A stretch of DNA of 64,000 bases from Hetaerina americana (GCA_022747635.1 JAKTNV010000014.1:11476610-11540609), one strand, 5' to 3'. Numbered from the stretch's first letter, positions 13,981-26,744 are shown. Numbers and translations: made by a program. The notes: a model not told the origin generated them from the letters alone.

Positions 13981-14944
13981 GGTCGGTTTTCGGTATGTCC
14001 ATCAGTGCTTCCTGCGATTTTTCCATTACTTCCTCTCGGCTGCTAAAACGCGTTCCCCGTAATGGTTTTTTAACTCGATTGAACAGAAAGAAGTCACAGG
14101 GAGCCAAATCAGGTGAATTCGGTGGCTGTTGGATGGTATTTGTTGCATTTTTCGTCAAAAAATTACGAATAATGATAGCACTGTGCGACGGTGCGTTATC
14201 ATGGTGCAAAATCCACGAGTTTTCTGCCCACATTTCTGGTCTCTTTCGGCGAATTGCTTCACGCAAACGTCTCATAACGCCCAAATAATACTCTTTGTTT
14301 ACTGTCTGGCCTTCTGGCAAAAATTCATGATGCACTACACCGTTGTAATCCATGAAAACCGTCAGCATTGCCTTCTTTTTTGACTGAAAACGACGTGGTT
14401 TTTTTGGTCTCGGCTCATTTGGTGAACGCCATTCACTTGCCTGATGTCTGGATTGCGTGTCGTACTCATAAACCCACGTCTCGTCTCCAGTAATGATCCT
14501 TTTGATGAATGTGGGATCGGATTCAGCCTCGCAAATCATGTCTTTTGCGACGTCAACACGGTCTCTTTTTTGCATGAAATTGAGGTCTTTTGGCATGCTA
14601 CACGACGGAAACCCAAATCATTAACCACAATGTCTTGGGCGGATCCATAGGCAATGTTCAAGTCCTCCGCTATTTCTCTGATGGTTAATTTGCGGTTATT
14701 GACCAACATTTCTTTTACTTTATCAATTTTTTCACCGACTTTCGATGTCGATGGTCTGCCACTGCGTTCATCATCTTCGATTGACTCACGACCACTTCTG
14801 AACCGCTCGTGCCACTGGTAAACGACCGTTTTTTAGAGAATCGTTGCCGAAACACTTTTCCAACATTTCCAACGTCCGTGCGCCACTAAATCCGTTTTTT
14901 ACGCAAAATTTAATACAAGTTCGTTGTTGCAACTTTAAATCCAT
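13841..14944 (-). pseudogene. Mariner transposase, frameshifted pseudogene (DD34D catalytic domain)
   Basis: A mariner transposase cuts and pastes its own element at TA sites. The longest intact frame is 13841-14596 (251 codons). It holds the catalytic triad in the right order: ITGDETW (Asp at residue 38 of this frame), HHDNAPSH (Asp 133) and SPDLAPCD (Asp 168), with 34 residues between the second and third Asp, the DD34D mariner signature. The amino-terminal part is in other frames upstream. It starts at an ATG at 14942-14944 (MDLKLQQRTC, IKFCVKNGFSGARTLEML), where family members have their first helix-turn-helix. A frame change in the A-run near 14831-14837, and another near 14600 just before PKDLNF, break the protein. 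The carboxyl end reads through the terminal repeat (KSERWERHTVVIPGTF). No intact transposase can be made from this copy. Confidence 0.93.
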
Positions 14945-15000
14945 TTCTGAAATTGTAAAAAATCGCCAACACACACAGAGATAGATGTACTCTTGGCTAC

Positions 15001-15148
15001 GTAACTTTTGCAAATGTCAAGTTATGACACTAAGATTTAAAGGGAATATCAACAACAGATGTACCAATTTAACAAAAAAACAGAACTCAAATCGGAACGA
15101 TGGGAGCGCCACACGGTGGTTATTCCGGGAACTTTTTGATCAAGGTAG
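15001..15148 (-). repeat. Mariner right terminal inverted repeat
   Basis: 148 bp, the near-exact inverted copy of 13832-13980. It repeats the transposase carboxyl-terminal coding sequence in the opposite orientation (CKCQVMTLRFKGNINN readable on the plus strand). Confidence 0.93.
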
Positions 15149-15151
15149 TAT

Positions 15152-16810
15152 ATATATTAGGGTCCATAAAAATAAGGAACTGGAGTATTGATCTTCCGCA
15201 GATCAATTGCAAGGATATGGATTCAATACACATAGGTAGGGACTACATATAGAAAAAATCTTTTTGCTATATATAGGAAAGACAGATCAAGAGAGTTCAA
15301 TACATTTCATGTTTTTCAACTCTATTTTCGCTTTAAGCACAAGGGGGCGTTGGCGTTAAACCACATGTCCCCCATCTGGGCAGCGGTGATCAGCAAAGCA
15401 TCACAAACACAGAGATGCTGGGCGTGGTACCGTATCCCCCACCGTATCACTCAGTAACAGGAAAGTCATTCTTCAAGCAATTGCACAATCTAACTCATTT
15501 TTCCAACATATCCGTGAGTACCAGGCTCCGGCCAATTCGGGGCCAAAAACGAAAACTGAAATCCCGGAAAACAGTTTTACTTCCCAGAGGCTCACACGTT
15601 ATGCTACTTTATCATATACAGTTAAGATACGAGGGAACACATCCGAAAACCTTAACTTTCGCACCACCCTGTTTTCAGGGAAAACACAATCAAAAACCAC
15701 GCTAATGCGATCCGTTTTTATCACTTTTAAAATGCGGTGATATTAAATTCCTTCCACACCCCCTCCCGATTCGAACATATCTGCAAATGGTGCCATAACC
15801 TATGTGCCAAAGTGAAATCCACGAAACCCTCTGTGTGTGGAGGAGGATCCAACCAATCACTCCACATTCTCACTTGCAACCTACGTCCATTCAATTCGTA
15901 ATGGTGACTGCATAAACTTCTCTTTTCCCTCTAGAAAAACAACCCCTGCTCTTCCACTTAATCTGACTCCTCATTTAATCTTACAATATCCATAATAATA
16001 ATCATCCATCTCTGGCCTGGAGACATGCTCCCAGCGAGCAACTGTAGGAATGAGGAAAAATCTATACCCGTGCACTTTACATGAACAGCAACCATGGAAA
16101 CATTATAAGAAAAAGCACATGAGGTATGCCTGATTATATAAGAGGCTAGCCAGTAAAATTTCCGTATTGTTTCCGAACAATTTCACAAATGTGACTTTCC
16201 ATTATTATCATTAAAAGCGCTCCATTACGGAAAGATTTCCTGAGAGAGAAGAGATCTTTCTGACCATATATTTGTCTTTAATGGTTCGATTCCTGCAGTA
16301 AGGTACTTCAGTATCGCGCATCAAGACTTAATTTTTTTCGAACACGGCGAAAGTTGAATGTTTTTCAGCTCCAGCCGTGCCGCCCGCAAGATACGAGATG
16401 GAGAGGAACCCTTCCCCTGTTTATCGGTGACGGCCTTGGCACCACGCCGCACGCAAGGTGGAGAGCGTGCCTTTTGGGCAATATGGGGAATACGAGATTT
16501 TAAGCATTTGGAGCCCACCAGAAACATCAGGGAATCTGGTCGGCCGCTAGGTTACTCAAATATTAAAGCAATAAGAAAGCACGTATTAAGGGTTCTTAGA
16601 GAAATAAGGATGGGAGAAGGAGAAAAATAAACACGTGATTTCGGAAATATACACTAGTGATGATGAGCGAACTACTATAGGACCGGCACGACTCCACACC
16701 ATTGACTAGATTACTCGGAAATCATAAGGAAAATAAACTACCGGACTCATTTCAATAGGTAATAGTTATTCTCTTTCTCATCTTGAGTTAATGATTCAAG
16801 CATATTTAAA
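15152..16810. other. No recognised feature
   Basis: The 1.65 kb between the mariner and the next LINE scrap has no named element. Patches at 15415-15705 and 16358-16630 are slightly less AT-rich and give frames of about 90 codons without motifs. Confidence 0.4.
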
Positions 16811-16814
16811 CATA

Positions 16815-16950
16815 ATCGATAAGTCGGCCAAGGGGTTGCAAATTCTGCTGAGTACTTCGGAAAGTCAGAGCGATAGGCATGAAAAGAGAATAAATGTGCA
16901 CAAAACAAAGATAATGCAGCTTTGGAGAAACGATAAGCAAACCGTTCGAA
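16815..16950 (+). pseudogene. LINE reverse-transcriptase fragment (RTE/BovB-like), decayed
   Basis: The frame reads KSAKGLQILLSTSESQSD and then KRINVHKTKIMQ. This matches, residue for residue over most positions, the SAKGLQALLSELEIQCD and INKTKVMRF segment of the better-preserved LINE at 41861-43098. That segment lies just after the FADD active site in reverse transcriptases of non-LTR retrotransposons. Only about 45 codons are recognisable. The rest of the 92-codon frame (to 17069) does not match. It is an old fragment in sense orientation with no ends visible, and it is not functional. Confidence 0.7.
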
Positions 16951-16954
16951 GAGG

Positions 16955-19900
16955 GACATTTTTCACCAAATTAAAGGATTATGGCGAAACTAAATTTTCA
17001 AAATTTACACCCAAACAGAATTTCATCCGAGTATTTAGCCTGTTTTCCATTCAAAGTGAACAACACTGACGCATCACTGCATCTTGATTCCTAATACAGA
17101 GGTGTCACATCTATAGAGTGATTTATGAAGGTCACTAAAAGTGAAGTATTCTTGATGACAAAGATTGAAGAGGAGAGAAAAAGGATTCTTCAAAAAAGGA
17201 CATTTTTTTAAAGTTTTCCAAGGACTCTTGAAAAATTCAGGCTATTTTCAACTAAAATAAATGAAACTTATAACAATCACCATGAACATATAAAGTATGA
17301 GTATTTATAAAAGATGCTGATTCGAAGAATTAAAAAGAGAGCTGGGATAATCTATTGGAATACGCCCTGTACTGTAGGACTGATACATGAATGCAAGTGC
17401 GATAGCGTTAAGTCTGCCGGAGGGCATCGTACTGGTGAAAGGAATCGGCGATGGATGACAGCATGGCCGATCACCTCCACTGCCAGCACCACAATATGAG
17501 ATACTAAATGCGCTTACAGAGTACTTAGTCGTGGCCAACATTGAGTGAAATCGAGCGAATAGGGTTCAGGAATTTTTGAAGTCAAGTTACCTCAGGAGAT
17601 AATACTGTTTCTAAGTTTATGACGACCTTAGCCATTTTAGGAACTTACTGTTAAAGCGAGACCTTTTAAGGAACCTTTGTGAAAAACATATGGGACTAGT
17701 TCTTAATTAGGGATCGGGTGGCATTTCTGATTAGATTTCCAACACCCTTGGCTTAGATACCATACTAAAACCGTGCGAAGAAGTTTGGAAAGAGACTGTA
17801 TCTTCTAAACGAGGAAATATTCTCGCTATCCCTTGAATGATGCGTGAAATGCGTCTACCACATCATATTCCGAACGTTTCAACGCCAGGATTCCTTCTCG
17901 ATATCTCCCAATAAAAACGAATCAAAAGAGTTAAATAAATATCCATTGACTAATTCTGTATCGTTGATGATACGTACACGTGCCTTCGTCTTCACAGATC
18001 TCCCGTCATCGTTCTCACCCTAGTTAGTCCTCACCCCCCTGTTTAGAAAAATGTCCTTCTCGCCACTAGAAATAAATGGGCAAAAGTATTCTTGGACACC
18101 AAAATAGCTCGAGGAAACGACGAATGTCATAAAAATAAATACTTATGAGGTTCGAGAGACCGTTTGCTCTCGTTGATACAAATATTTTTGTTGTTCACAA
18201 CAAACGAAGGTTATTTTCGCCCACAACACATTCGCACTCAGGGAAAATTAAAAGAACTTTGCAACAATTCACAAAACAACCACTGACCAGGAATATCTAA
18301 TATACTGCCCAGAGAGAGAGAGAGAGAGTAATTAAATTTCCCTAAGGGAGTAAACATTTTCGAAAATACAATTCCCTCATAAGTTTCTCTTACAGTTTTG
18401 GGTTATGTTACATAGAGATCTTTTCCTGCATCGGAGGATCGTTTGTACCGAGCTATGGTCAATTACAAATAAGTAAAGTCTATTTTATGCTCCATAAAAA
18501 AATATAAATGTGCAATATTTTCGTAGTTTTCAACGGTAATAAAAGTTTCAGAAAATTGTAATCGACATGATTTCTTGTAATGTTCTTTAAAAAGTTTGCT
18601 TATTGAAATATAAACACTTCGTCAAAGTTTTACCAACGAGAAAATAATATTTTTGTCTACTGGAATATACTCTACATTAGATAAATGATTACACTGTCAC
18701 TATTTTGATGGGAGTTCTACACTTAAATTGCATTGGCCTCGTAAATACCTCTGTCTCCGGGGGAAGGGCATGCACCTTCTCGGACTACATGGGTTATCAG
18801 ACGCGCCAATTAATCCTAGTGTAACCTTTTTTCCACTTTATATAAATTTGCAACATGGAGAAAAAATTCAGTTAGATTATACTAGAAGAATTCTAATCTA
18901 TATATTTTTTAAGTTTTGAAGTAGACTACTCAGCTGCAAATTCATTCTTCGGCGGAAAGAGTTTATCCGTCATTTTACACTGATATTAAAAAATGATATT
19001 TTGTTACCTCGTGAAACAACATTTACACAGCCTAAAGTCGACAAAGCCCACAGCCGAAGGGAATACCTTGAAACCTCCCGAAAAAGACTTTCAACTTATT
19101 AAAAACGGACTTCTTACACTATGCATTCCACGATAGAGGTTCCAGAACAATCTACTCAATCGTACGAGAGATCGCCAACAGAGAATAAACCTGTTTCCGT
19201 TTATTAATAACCATTTAAATTGTAGTATAAGTTAAAGGAATTAAAAAAAGAATGATTTCATTTGCCCCGTCTGACTGATACCTTGACTTCATTCAACACA
19301 CTCTGAATCAATCAAAACTTCATTCGCGCGGAAACTAGGCTTGACGGTCAGATGCCTATAGAAGATAACAGCATTTGAAGATTAAGACCACCAAATTTAA
19401 GAACCCCATTAACATTGGGATATCAAATATTAACTTGGTTAAGTTCTGAGCTATCCCTCAAGTTAGGATACTTCTAACATTAATTATTCAATCATAGGGA
19501 GTCAGCATTAAAACGATGCGTCAGTCTAAATAATAATAATAATAAAAGGAGGAGGAAATAGTATATCAGCTGGGGCAAACGAGCAAATGGCTCAGAGATC
19601 AATCATCACACAATCGAATGCATGATACAGGCATTTCAACGGCCGACCATTTCAGACACAGAATGGTACTCAATACAAAATTAACTTTAAAAACCATTAT
19701 TTCAAAACGATACATCATGTATGACATGTAACACGGCTTTGGAAATGCCTCCGCAATGATTCAATTCTTCGTGGATAAATTCAGTCGGGGATTTCGCCGC
19801 GAGAAAAGTCAATATTCCGAAGGCGATCCCAGAAACGTGCCCCTATGTGCTTTCTTGGCATTTCTGATCACACTAATTTAGCGACTATCACCAGAATACC

Positions 19901-20100
19901 GCTGAAAACAGTACAAGCCATGCTAATAAAAATTGGATCTACACTTGCAAAATAAATTAATATAAATGCACGCAAAGGATGAAACAGCGAATCCCAGATC
20001 CCTTACTTGTACGAGGACCTGATAGCTTAACCAGTTCGGATAATTTAGATAACAAAAATGTTCAGGGAACAATTATTTTTATTAAAAATTATATTACCAA
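16955..20100. other. No gene recognised
   Basis: AT-rich non-coding DNA with a short (GA)n run at 18310-18327 and an (AAT)n run at 19530-19547. The latter could be the tail of a lost LINE copy, but no body sequence is recognisable next to it. Confidence 0.4.
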
Positions 20101-20102
20101 GA

Positions 20103-20325
20103 GTGGGGGTGCTGTGGTCCGATGGGCAGATCTCTTGGTTACTTACCGGGGGGTACGGGCTCAATTCCGGGTAACACATCTTCCTGGGAAAGCATAGACG
20201 GCAAGGGAATGGAACTGCCCCCTGGACTAATGTGAGCATTTTACACATCGAATAAGGTTTAGTAATATGCGAGCTCTACTCTCCCCATTAAACCAACACT
20301 TGAGTTGATTATTGTGGTTTTTACA
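20103..20325 (+). repeat. tRNA-derived SINE, diverged copy
   Basis: The copy aligns along most of its length with the SINE at 43151-43429. Its tRNA-like head has GGTCCGATGGGCAGA (A-box region) and GCTCAATTCCGGG (B-box region). The body has TCTTCCTGGGAAAGCA, AAGGGAATGGAACTG and ATAAGGTTTAGTA, and the 3' end GTTGATTATTGTGGTTT corresponds to GTTGATTACTGTGTTTA in the other copy. The tRNA-related head and AT-rich tail are typical of SINEs. Pol III promoter boxes are damaged, so it is probably silent. Confidence 0.8.
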
Positions 20326-20329
20326 TATG

Positions 20330-21925
20330 TTCTGTACTACACGTATACGTCTTACCGATAGAAAATGATAGACTACAAAGTAGGCAATGTCTTCTAATAT
20401 GTCATGTCTCTACAATTATTTTACCTGGAGAGTTAAATGATGGCTCATGATAAGAGTGTATGATCAAACCACCATGAATTTGACCTCGAAAAATTAAAAA
20501 AAATAGCAACCTTCAAATATAAAAGGCTGCCTAATCGATGAAATGCCATTAGACACAAAAACAAGGAATTCAAACACACCTACGAAGTCTGGCACCAAAT
20601 ATTTTGCGTTCTTTGGCTCACCAATGATGATTTTGCTAGCAATTACTGTCAAGGTTGACGCAGAAAGATGAGAAGGTTTGCTACTGCTGCCAGAGGAGGC
20701 GTTCAAGCCGGAAGAGGAAAGTCGTCGACCCTGCAGCTGCTGAGAAATACGAAATTCATCCTTGGGCGGTTTTACACGCCGACTACTGGCAAATATCACA
20801 ATATCCAAGTTTATTTTACCACGAATTATGTGACAGCAAGTGCAACGGACACCTTCACATCCCTAAATGACAAGGGATTATTTTGAATTCTGATGACGGC
20901 GCAAAAACCAACAAGTTTTCACAGCAATTCAAAATAATCTCCATCCGGAAAGGCCATAGAAATTACGGACGCGACTCAAAGGAACATTGAGACTCGGGAT
21001 AAATGACGTGAACAAAAGTGGAGTTTAATTAATCACACTCCCACACAAGGCTGGAAACGGTGAAAATAGGCGGAAGGGCAACGGCCCGTGGATATGGCCC
21101 AAGCAGCGGCTAAGGAAAACTTAATGGTGGGAGTGCAGCTTACGGAGATTACTCAGAAAATGCAGTGGCAGTAGTTTCCATGATTTTCTCATTAAGGGCA
21201 AACCATTTAACTTCGCTATCTAAGAGAGCGGTCCATAGCAAGGTGAGATATTTACCGCTCGGAAAAAACACAAAATTAGCATACGACCAGGAACGTCGAC
21301 AATATCAAAGGAAAGGAAGAGAAGAGAAGGAAAGAACGAGAAATTATTTGGAGTATTATACATTATAAATGAGAAATAAGAATAATAAATAAATTTATAA
21401 AAAGAGGAAAGGGAGAAAGGAATACTAAGGGCTGAAGATGCAAAAAATGCAGAGCAAGTATAGCTGAGTCGAAGAGGAAGCGCTTTAAAAGACTACTGGG
21501 TTGTAATAATCTTAAAGAAATATTAGTACACGAACTATTAGAGGACAACCAATTAGGAGAGATTTTCAAATTCGACCTAGCTCAGCAGTGGTAGCGGTGC
21601 TCGAGTGGTTCGAAAACCATAAAAGGGCCCCCATTTGTATACAACCACAACCCCATAATCGCTATAAGCATAAATCTCATCTCTCTCCCGTTCAGCATCA
21701 AATGTTAAACAAGAGCAATAAACTAGGGAACTAACTGTTACTGATTATAGCCAAAGCGGATTTAATTCGTTATTACGGCATTGCTGAGGACATGGGCCTC
21801 GAGAAGAGTGCAATGACTATGGAAAAAAAAATTTAAACTGCAGGTTGATTTCAAAGTAGGTAAATCATGTGAATGGGGGAGATTCTGGGATTCAATTGAA
21901 TATTGACACCTGTGATAAAAGGAGA
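20330..21925. other. No firm feature
   Basis: 20655-20886 gives overlapping frames of ~70-100 codons on both strands with an SSSGLNASSGSSS-like composition, but no domain is recognised. The rest is AT-rich. 21300-21440 is purine-rich. Confidence 0.35.
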
Positions 21926-21929
21926 ATGT

Positions 21930-22062
21930 TTGATAAGCTAGAAAGTAAAGAGGTAGGTAAAATATCTAATATGAGGAAAAGAAAAGGCATTCTGGATGGC
22001 ATGAAAGAAGTTATTATATTAGGAAGATGTAAAAAAAAGATTAAGGGTAAGATACGTTCATA
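21930..22062 (+). pseudogene. Possible decayed LINE 3' coding end
   Basis: The frame contains MRKRKGILDGMKEV, which resembles KGRNRIGMLDGMKGG at the carboxyl end of the RTE/BovB-like LINE at 41861-43098. Only about 15 residues match, in a K- and R-rich sequence, so this is a tentative call. The same motif is much clearer at 31160-31265. Confidence 0.35.
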
Positions 22063-22064
22063 GA

Positions 22065-24985
22065 TTTTCTATTCACCAGTTCATAGAAGTGTATTTTTTT
22101 CGACTAAGACCACAGAATTGCATACAATTTTTCTGGGTTAACTAAAAACTATTGTTGAGCGGAGGACTGTTATAAAAAAGTAAATTTCACACAGATAAAT
22201 ATTTGAAACGAAACAAATTACTAAATCGATGGAATGACCGGCATCATAACATCCACCGAATCTCGCCTAAAATAACGGAGGGAGAGAATGAGAGTTATTG
22301 GGTATCTCGGACCACTTCAGCGAAGCCACTTCGCGGGCAGTGGGCCACTTCGACGATAGAGTTCGACTTGGTGCATAAAACTTGGACCATTACTAACCAG
22401 GTGTCGTGGGTTTTCATTGCGTATCCCTTTAATACCTCCTCAATTTTTACATAAGGTAATCATCACCCCTCTCAATGAAAAGAAATATCTGATATCCCTC
22501 GCGATTTTTTTCCCTTTTCTCCAAATATCTATTGAAACTCCAGTTCTATTCGCTGTTATTGTGCCATTTTATGGGAGTTATGGTACAGTTATCTTCGCTA
22601 ATACATTTTTCAATCAATACCTTTCAGGTCATATAGGGCTAAGAAGAGCGAAAGAAAAAATAGGTACTTACACCGGAGAAAAAGATTAAAATTAATTAAT
22701 CAGTTCTACAGAAGACAGGATCATGAGCATAAGATAACACTAATTCCTTGACATAGCACACCTAATATCACCTTCGGTTTATATAATCTTTTGTGAAATA
22801 TGGAAACAGAAAACATTTTCGTCGAAAACATTAAGAGGATTTCAAAATATTTCCATTCCAACAACATTTCTAATAGGACTCACACCAAGACGGCCGCGCC
22901 AAGGACTCCGTGCGGAGATGTCCTATTCCCCGAGAGAAGATGCCCCCTCTGGCGCCGATTATTCATTCAGTGGAAGTGAATGCCTCCCTTGCTCCCATCC
23001 TCAACCGCCCCGCGCGATTACCAATGGAGATTTTGCTGAAGGCACTGTACATACATTTGTTTCAGCTATAAGCATACCAAAACAAATAGGCGGATTAAAG
23101 TGAGTTACTGGCCCTTTTAATATTAGCCAAAGAAAGGAATGGCAGCGGTCAGTATTCTCATTATAATTAATTTTCTTATCATTCGCTAATAATGACGACG
23201 TGTTATCATATATAAAGATATGAATGTACACAAAAATACTGAAATCTGCATTAAAAGAAAACCTCACATTACATAATGAGCAACCATCTTTATCGCGAAT
23301 AACCTTTCCATAGTAATAAGACTCACTCTAAAAAAGGCGATACTTCTACCCCAATGAAACATTAATCATAAATCTTATCAGATATATAATAAATAATACA
23401 TAAGGTACACTTTTTGCTCACATGGCATCTAAAAAATGAGAAACATTTACGGGAAACTAAACCATGGGAATTACATCGAAATTACTTTTTTGTTGGATAA
23501 GTAGACGAACATTCGTTGCGAACAAAAAAACTCTTACAATGCCATTAATGCGAGTCAAGCATACCACTTAGCCATGCCTACGCCTTTACATAATGTATTT
23601 CTATTATACATGCCGATATGAATGCGGTGACTGTAGCTCCAAACCACTATCATTTAGGTTTTAGCATTTATCATTTTAATGTGACGAAGCTAAAACCACA
23701 GATTCTAAACACATAAAAATTCTCAAGCCATTACTAGTCATCTTGGCCATTGTGTTTAGATTTATCGTGCTAAATTCTATATTCCGTTTTGCCGCAATGC
23801 AAAAAATTGATTTCTCAGAAAGGAGACTCAATTTATTCAAATTCATTAACAGGGATAATATTCAACACATTTCATTAGGCGATTTCAATTTTAACATTGA
23901 GTATAATCATAGCAGAGGTTAGGTTTTCCAACTGCCATATGTAGGGTTACATTCTACCAATCCATCATTGATGTCACAGCAAAATATAATAATTTCGTTA
24001 GCATAAATATGCAATGAAACGTATTCATGCATTGACATCATATTATTCTGTCCCAGCGAAGGTCATAGCTTTTTTGCTCCGTTCTGTAAAAACATCAGAA
24101 TTAAACCAAATTTTAGAAATGATAAAAATAATTCTCTCGAGGTTTTATCTCTCGGCATTCAGCGAATTCCGAACAATTAACTATCGTTCCTACGATACCA
24201 ACAATCGAGTAATTTCATTATAAATTCTCAAAGTTATTAAAAAAAACACTTTTTAAGCGAACGGCGATTATTCATTTTTAAAAGCATGTACCACACATTC
24301 ACTAGTACTACGCATGATGGAATTACGAGTATAATATCGTGCTATAATTATATTACAATTTTAGTACTAATAAGTACGATAAAATCTTCCATTTTATGTC
24401 CGCCACAGTGATTTAATGGCGATCAAGAAATAACATCATGAAAACGGCATTAGAAATGAATGAAAGCATGGCGTTCAAAACATTTGTCACAAAAACAGGA
24501 AGACAACTTGTTTGGCTGGCCCGGGCTGGCCAGTAGAGAGGATCGCAGGAAGTCCCGAATTTGAATTCCTCCAAGGATATGAATATTGTATGTGAACAAT
24601 ACCACCTATCGACCGCGTTCACGGTGTTATTTGACCTCAGTTCAAGAATTGCCTAACGGTGAAACTAATTTCTTCTTTCCAAGCAATTATTTCACAAATA
24701 TTATCAATCATTAAATCTGGCTGTAAAATATTTTGGAAGTTTTCTCTCTTATTCATAATAAACTCCTTAGTCAGTAGGTTAAAAACGATCTCTTTCGATC
24801 AGTACCAAAAACGGATAGATCGCAACAAATAAATAATACATAAAAACAAGAGGCCTAGGTCATTTCCCGGATGTTTCCCACAGCCTCCCGGCTATAGTTG
24901 CTCCGGCGTTTGATTATATAACTTCGTCTTATGTTATGCACATTTCTTCAAAATATGTGAATATGTGTAACATTCAAATTTTAAT
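22065..24985. other. No gene recognised
   Basis: A 2.9-kb AT-rich stretch. A modestly GC-rich patch lies at 22880-23030 (GACGGCCGCGCC, CCGCCCCGCGCGATT). A possible SINE scrap lies at 24515-24590, where GAATTTGAATTCC resembles a B box. Neither can be assigned. Confidence 0.4.
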
Positions 24986-24989
24986 ACAT

Positions 24990-25120
<131 letters not shown>

Positions 25121-25167
25121 TACATAATAATTTAATTGATTAAGGTGCAATTTGCTAATGATAGGAC

Positions 25168-25320
25168 TTAGGAAAGCGTGAGGCTACTAACAGGTTCTTG
25201 GGTTTGATTCTGGGTGACAGAACCCCATATATCCCTCTCATTTCTGATACCAGAACCTTTTGGGGAATCACAGATCGTAAAGAGAAAGAAACTGCCCTCC
25301 CGAAACCTATACTGCGTAAA
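25168..25320 (+). repeat. tRNA-derived SINE, partial and diverged copy
   Basis: GGTTTGATTCTGGGTGACAG at 25201-25220 stands for the B box and following bases of the SINE at 43151. Further on, GATACCAGAACC, TTTTGGGGAATCAC and AAGAGAAAGAAACTGCCC correspond in order to GGTACCAGGTC, TTCCTGGGAAACCAT and GGGAAAGGAACTGGCCC. The 3' end is lost after about 25320. The start is uncertain because the tRNA-like head is weak. Confidence 0.6.
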
Positions 25321-25619
25321 TTTCACAGGCCGTTGTTTCAAGAACCAGTCTGCCTTCACGTACACACCTTCGTCCAATACAACTTATGAAAAATATCCTT
25401 GAAATACTTCTCTAGTAGCAAAGACTACATTGGACCAAGTACAGATAATCTAGTGCAGAGGCACACCACTTTGGCAGACCATCTTCCCGCGTTACCGCCT
25501 TCATGGACGCAAACGTAATTCAATTGCACCATGGTATAAGACACATCTTCTTCGGTACCACGCACGAACCACACGCCGACAGAATGACTCTCTTTCTCCG
25601 CCTCAAAAACGCGATAAAC

Positions 25620-26100
25620 CGCCAATAAGACAATAATAAGCCGGAGACACGTGGGGGGAGGGAAATGGAGAGCTCGAGCAGCCCCACCCACTTAAAAGCC
25701 AACGCGGGCGTGGGGGCTCAAGTCCCATGCGCCGTGGGTCCCTCCACAGGTGCGATCTTGAGGGAGGACGGAGCGGGAGAGTGAAGGCCGCCGGAGCCGT
25801 TACACGAGGACGGGACTTCACCCTTGGCGATCCTTGGAAGCCAGTAATAACCGAGAGAACACCGCGATAACCAGCCGGGCGCCAGAGGAGAGACTCTCAT
25901 TCCCTTCCGGCGCTCGCCCGTGGTCTTGAAAAAGAGGCGAGACGGGACGGGGAGAGCGAAAGAGAGAGAATGTTCCACTTCCGGAAACATGAGGCGCCAA
26001 GTCAAGTGAGTCAGTCATTCGCAATCTCTTCCGGGGGAGGTGGGGTCTCAGTGGCCGTCGTCTCACGAGGGCTTAAAAGGGTTTGAGCAGCGCCAAAGAT
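25620..26100. promoter_or_regulatory. GC- and CpG-rich island 2
   Basis: This is a sharply GC-rich interval within AT-rich DNA. CpG is frequent (CGGGCGCCAG, GGCGCTCGCCCG, GCCGTCGTCTCACGAGG). Several overlapping frames of 60-95 codons exist on the minus strand, all rich in P, R and S and without domains. It may be a promoter, a first exon or an unmethylated island; no transcription unit can be assigned from the sequence. Confidence 0.5.
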
Positions 26101-26230
26101 TAAATCAATGGGCGAAGGAGCCACATGTGCAAGGTAGGTACCCCTGTCCATCTTGAGGTGTCAGTCAGGGGATGGCCGACCGAAACTTTCCGCAGAGCAG
26201 CAAAGCCGCCCTAGAGGTGCCATCTGTCAG

Positions 26231-26286
26231 CGTTGACTAATCTCTGACAGACAGGAATCGTTGACTAATCGCTGACTGACAGGAAT
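26231..26286. repeat. Two-copy tandem duplication, period 28
   Basis: Two adjoining 28-bp units start CGTTGACTAATC at 26231 and 26259 and end CAGGAAT. They differ at a few bases. Confidence 0.85.
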
Positions 26287-26490
26287 GTCTTGCTGAGCTG
26301 GACAAAAATGTACGGGCCCTCGATCTGAGAGAGCACAGCATGCGAAACGAACAACATATAAAATTTGATTGACGACCGATCAAATGAGAGAAGCGGAAAA
26401 CCTTCCAGCCCAAGATGAACCTTTCCGTTTCTACTTTCACCAAAATCTATTACTGTAAACTGAATCCATATCAATTTTAAGTAAACTTTG

Positions 26491-26740
26491 ATGGAAAACT
26501 ACGCTATCCCTTCTGTTATTATGGCTGAATCCATACATTTTCAATCGATAAAATCTATCCTATTCAGATTTTATTCGAATATATCCGTCTAGGTTCTGAA
26601 TGGAGGATTTCAATTAGTAATACGCCGTCGATACCGACCTAATTTTCAAACGCTCAATTTTGATCTTCCATCTACGCGTGTAATACAATTTTAAAAATAA
26701 GAACTTTTGGTATGATATTTCATGTAGGAAAGGTTCAAGT
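26491..26740 (+). repeat. Unnamed dispersed repeat, copy 1 (~250 bp)
   Basis: The copy aligns over its full length with 27750-27995 in the same orientation, by eye at roughly 80-85% identity. Shared blocks include TTCTGTTAT, TCGATAAAAT, AGATTTTATTCGAA, AGGTTCTGAATGGA, CGCCGTCGATACCGAC and TTTTCAAACGCTCAATTTT. No coding capacity, tRNA head or terminal inverted repeat is visible. It may be a SINE, part of a LINE 3' region, or a segmental duplication. Confidence 0.85.
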
Positions 26741-26744
26741 CCAT

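Larger units (their letters stand above)
13832..15148 (-). mobile_element. Mariner (Tc1/mariner superfamily) element with 149-bp inverted termini
   Basis: The element starts CTACCTTGATCAAAAAG at the left and ends with the complement, ...GATCAAGGTAG, at 15148. A TA dinucleotide abuts each end (13830-13831 and 15149-15150), the target duplication expected of mariner. Total length is about 1317 bp, typical of mariner. The left terminal inverted repeat spans about 13832-13980 and the right 15001-15148. I count only two differences between them over ~149 bp: one substitution and one A-run length change. Most mariners have termini of about 30 bp, so these arms are unusually long. The transposase gene lies on the minus strand between them and its last ~46 codons run into the left arm. 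The insertion sits in a TA microsatellite. Confidence 0.95.

Noticed and set aside
13968..14650. Plus-strand frames of 68-106 codons
   Set aside because: Antisense shadows of the mariner transposase.
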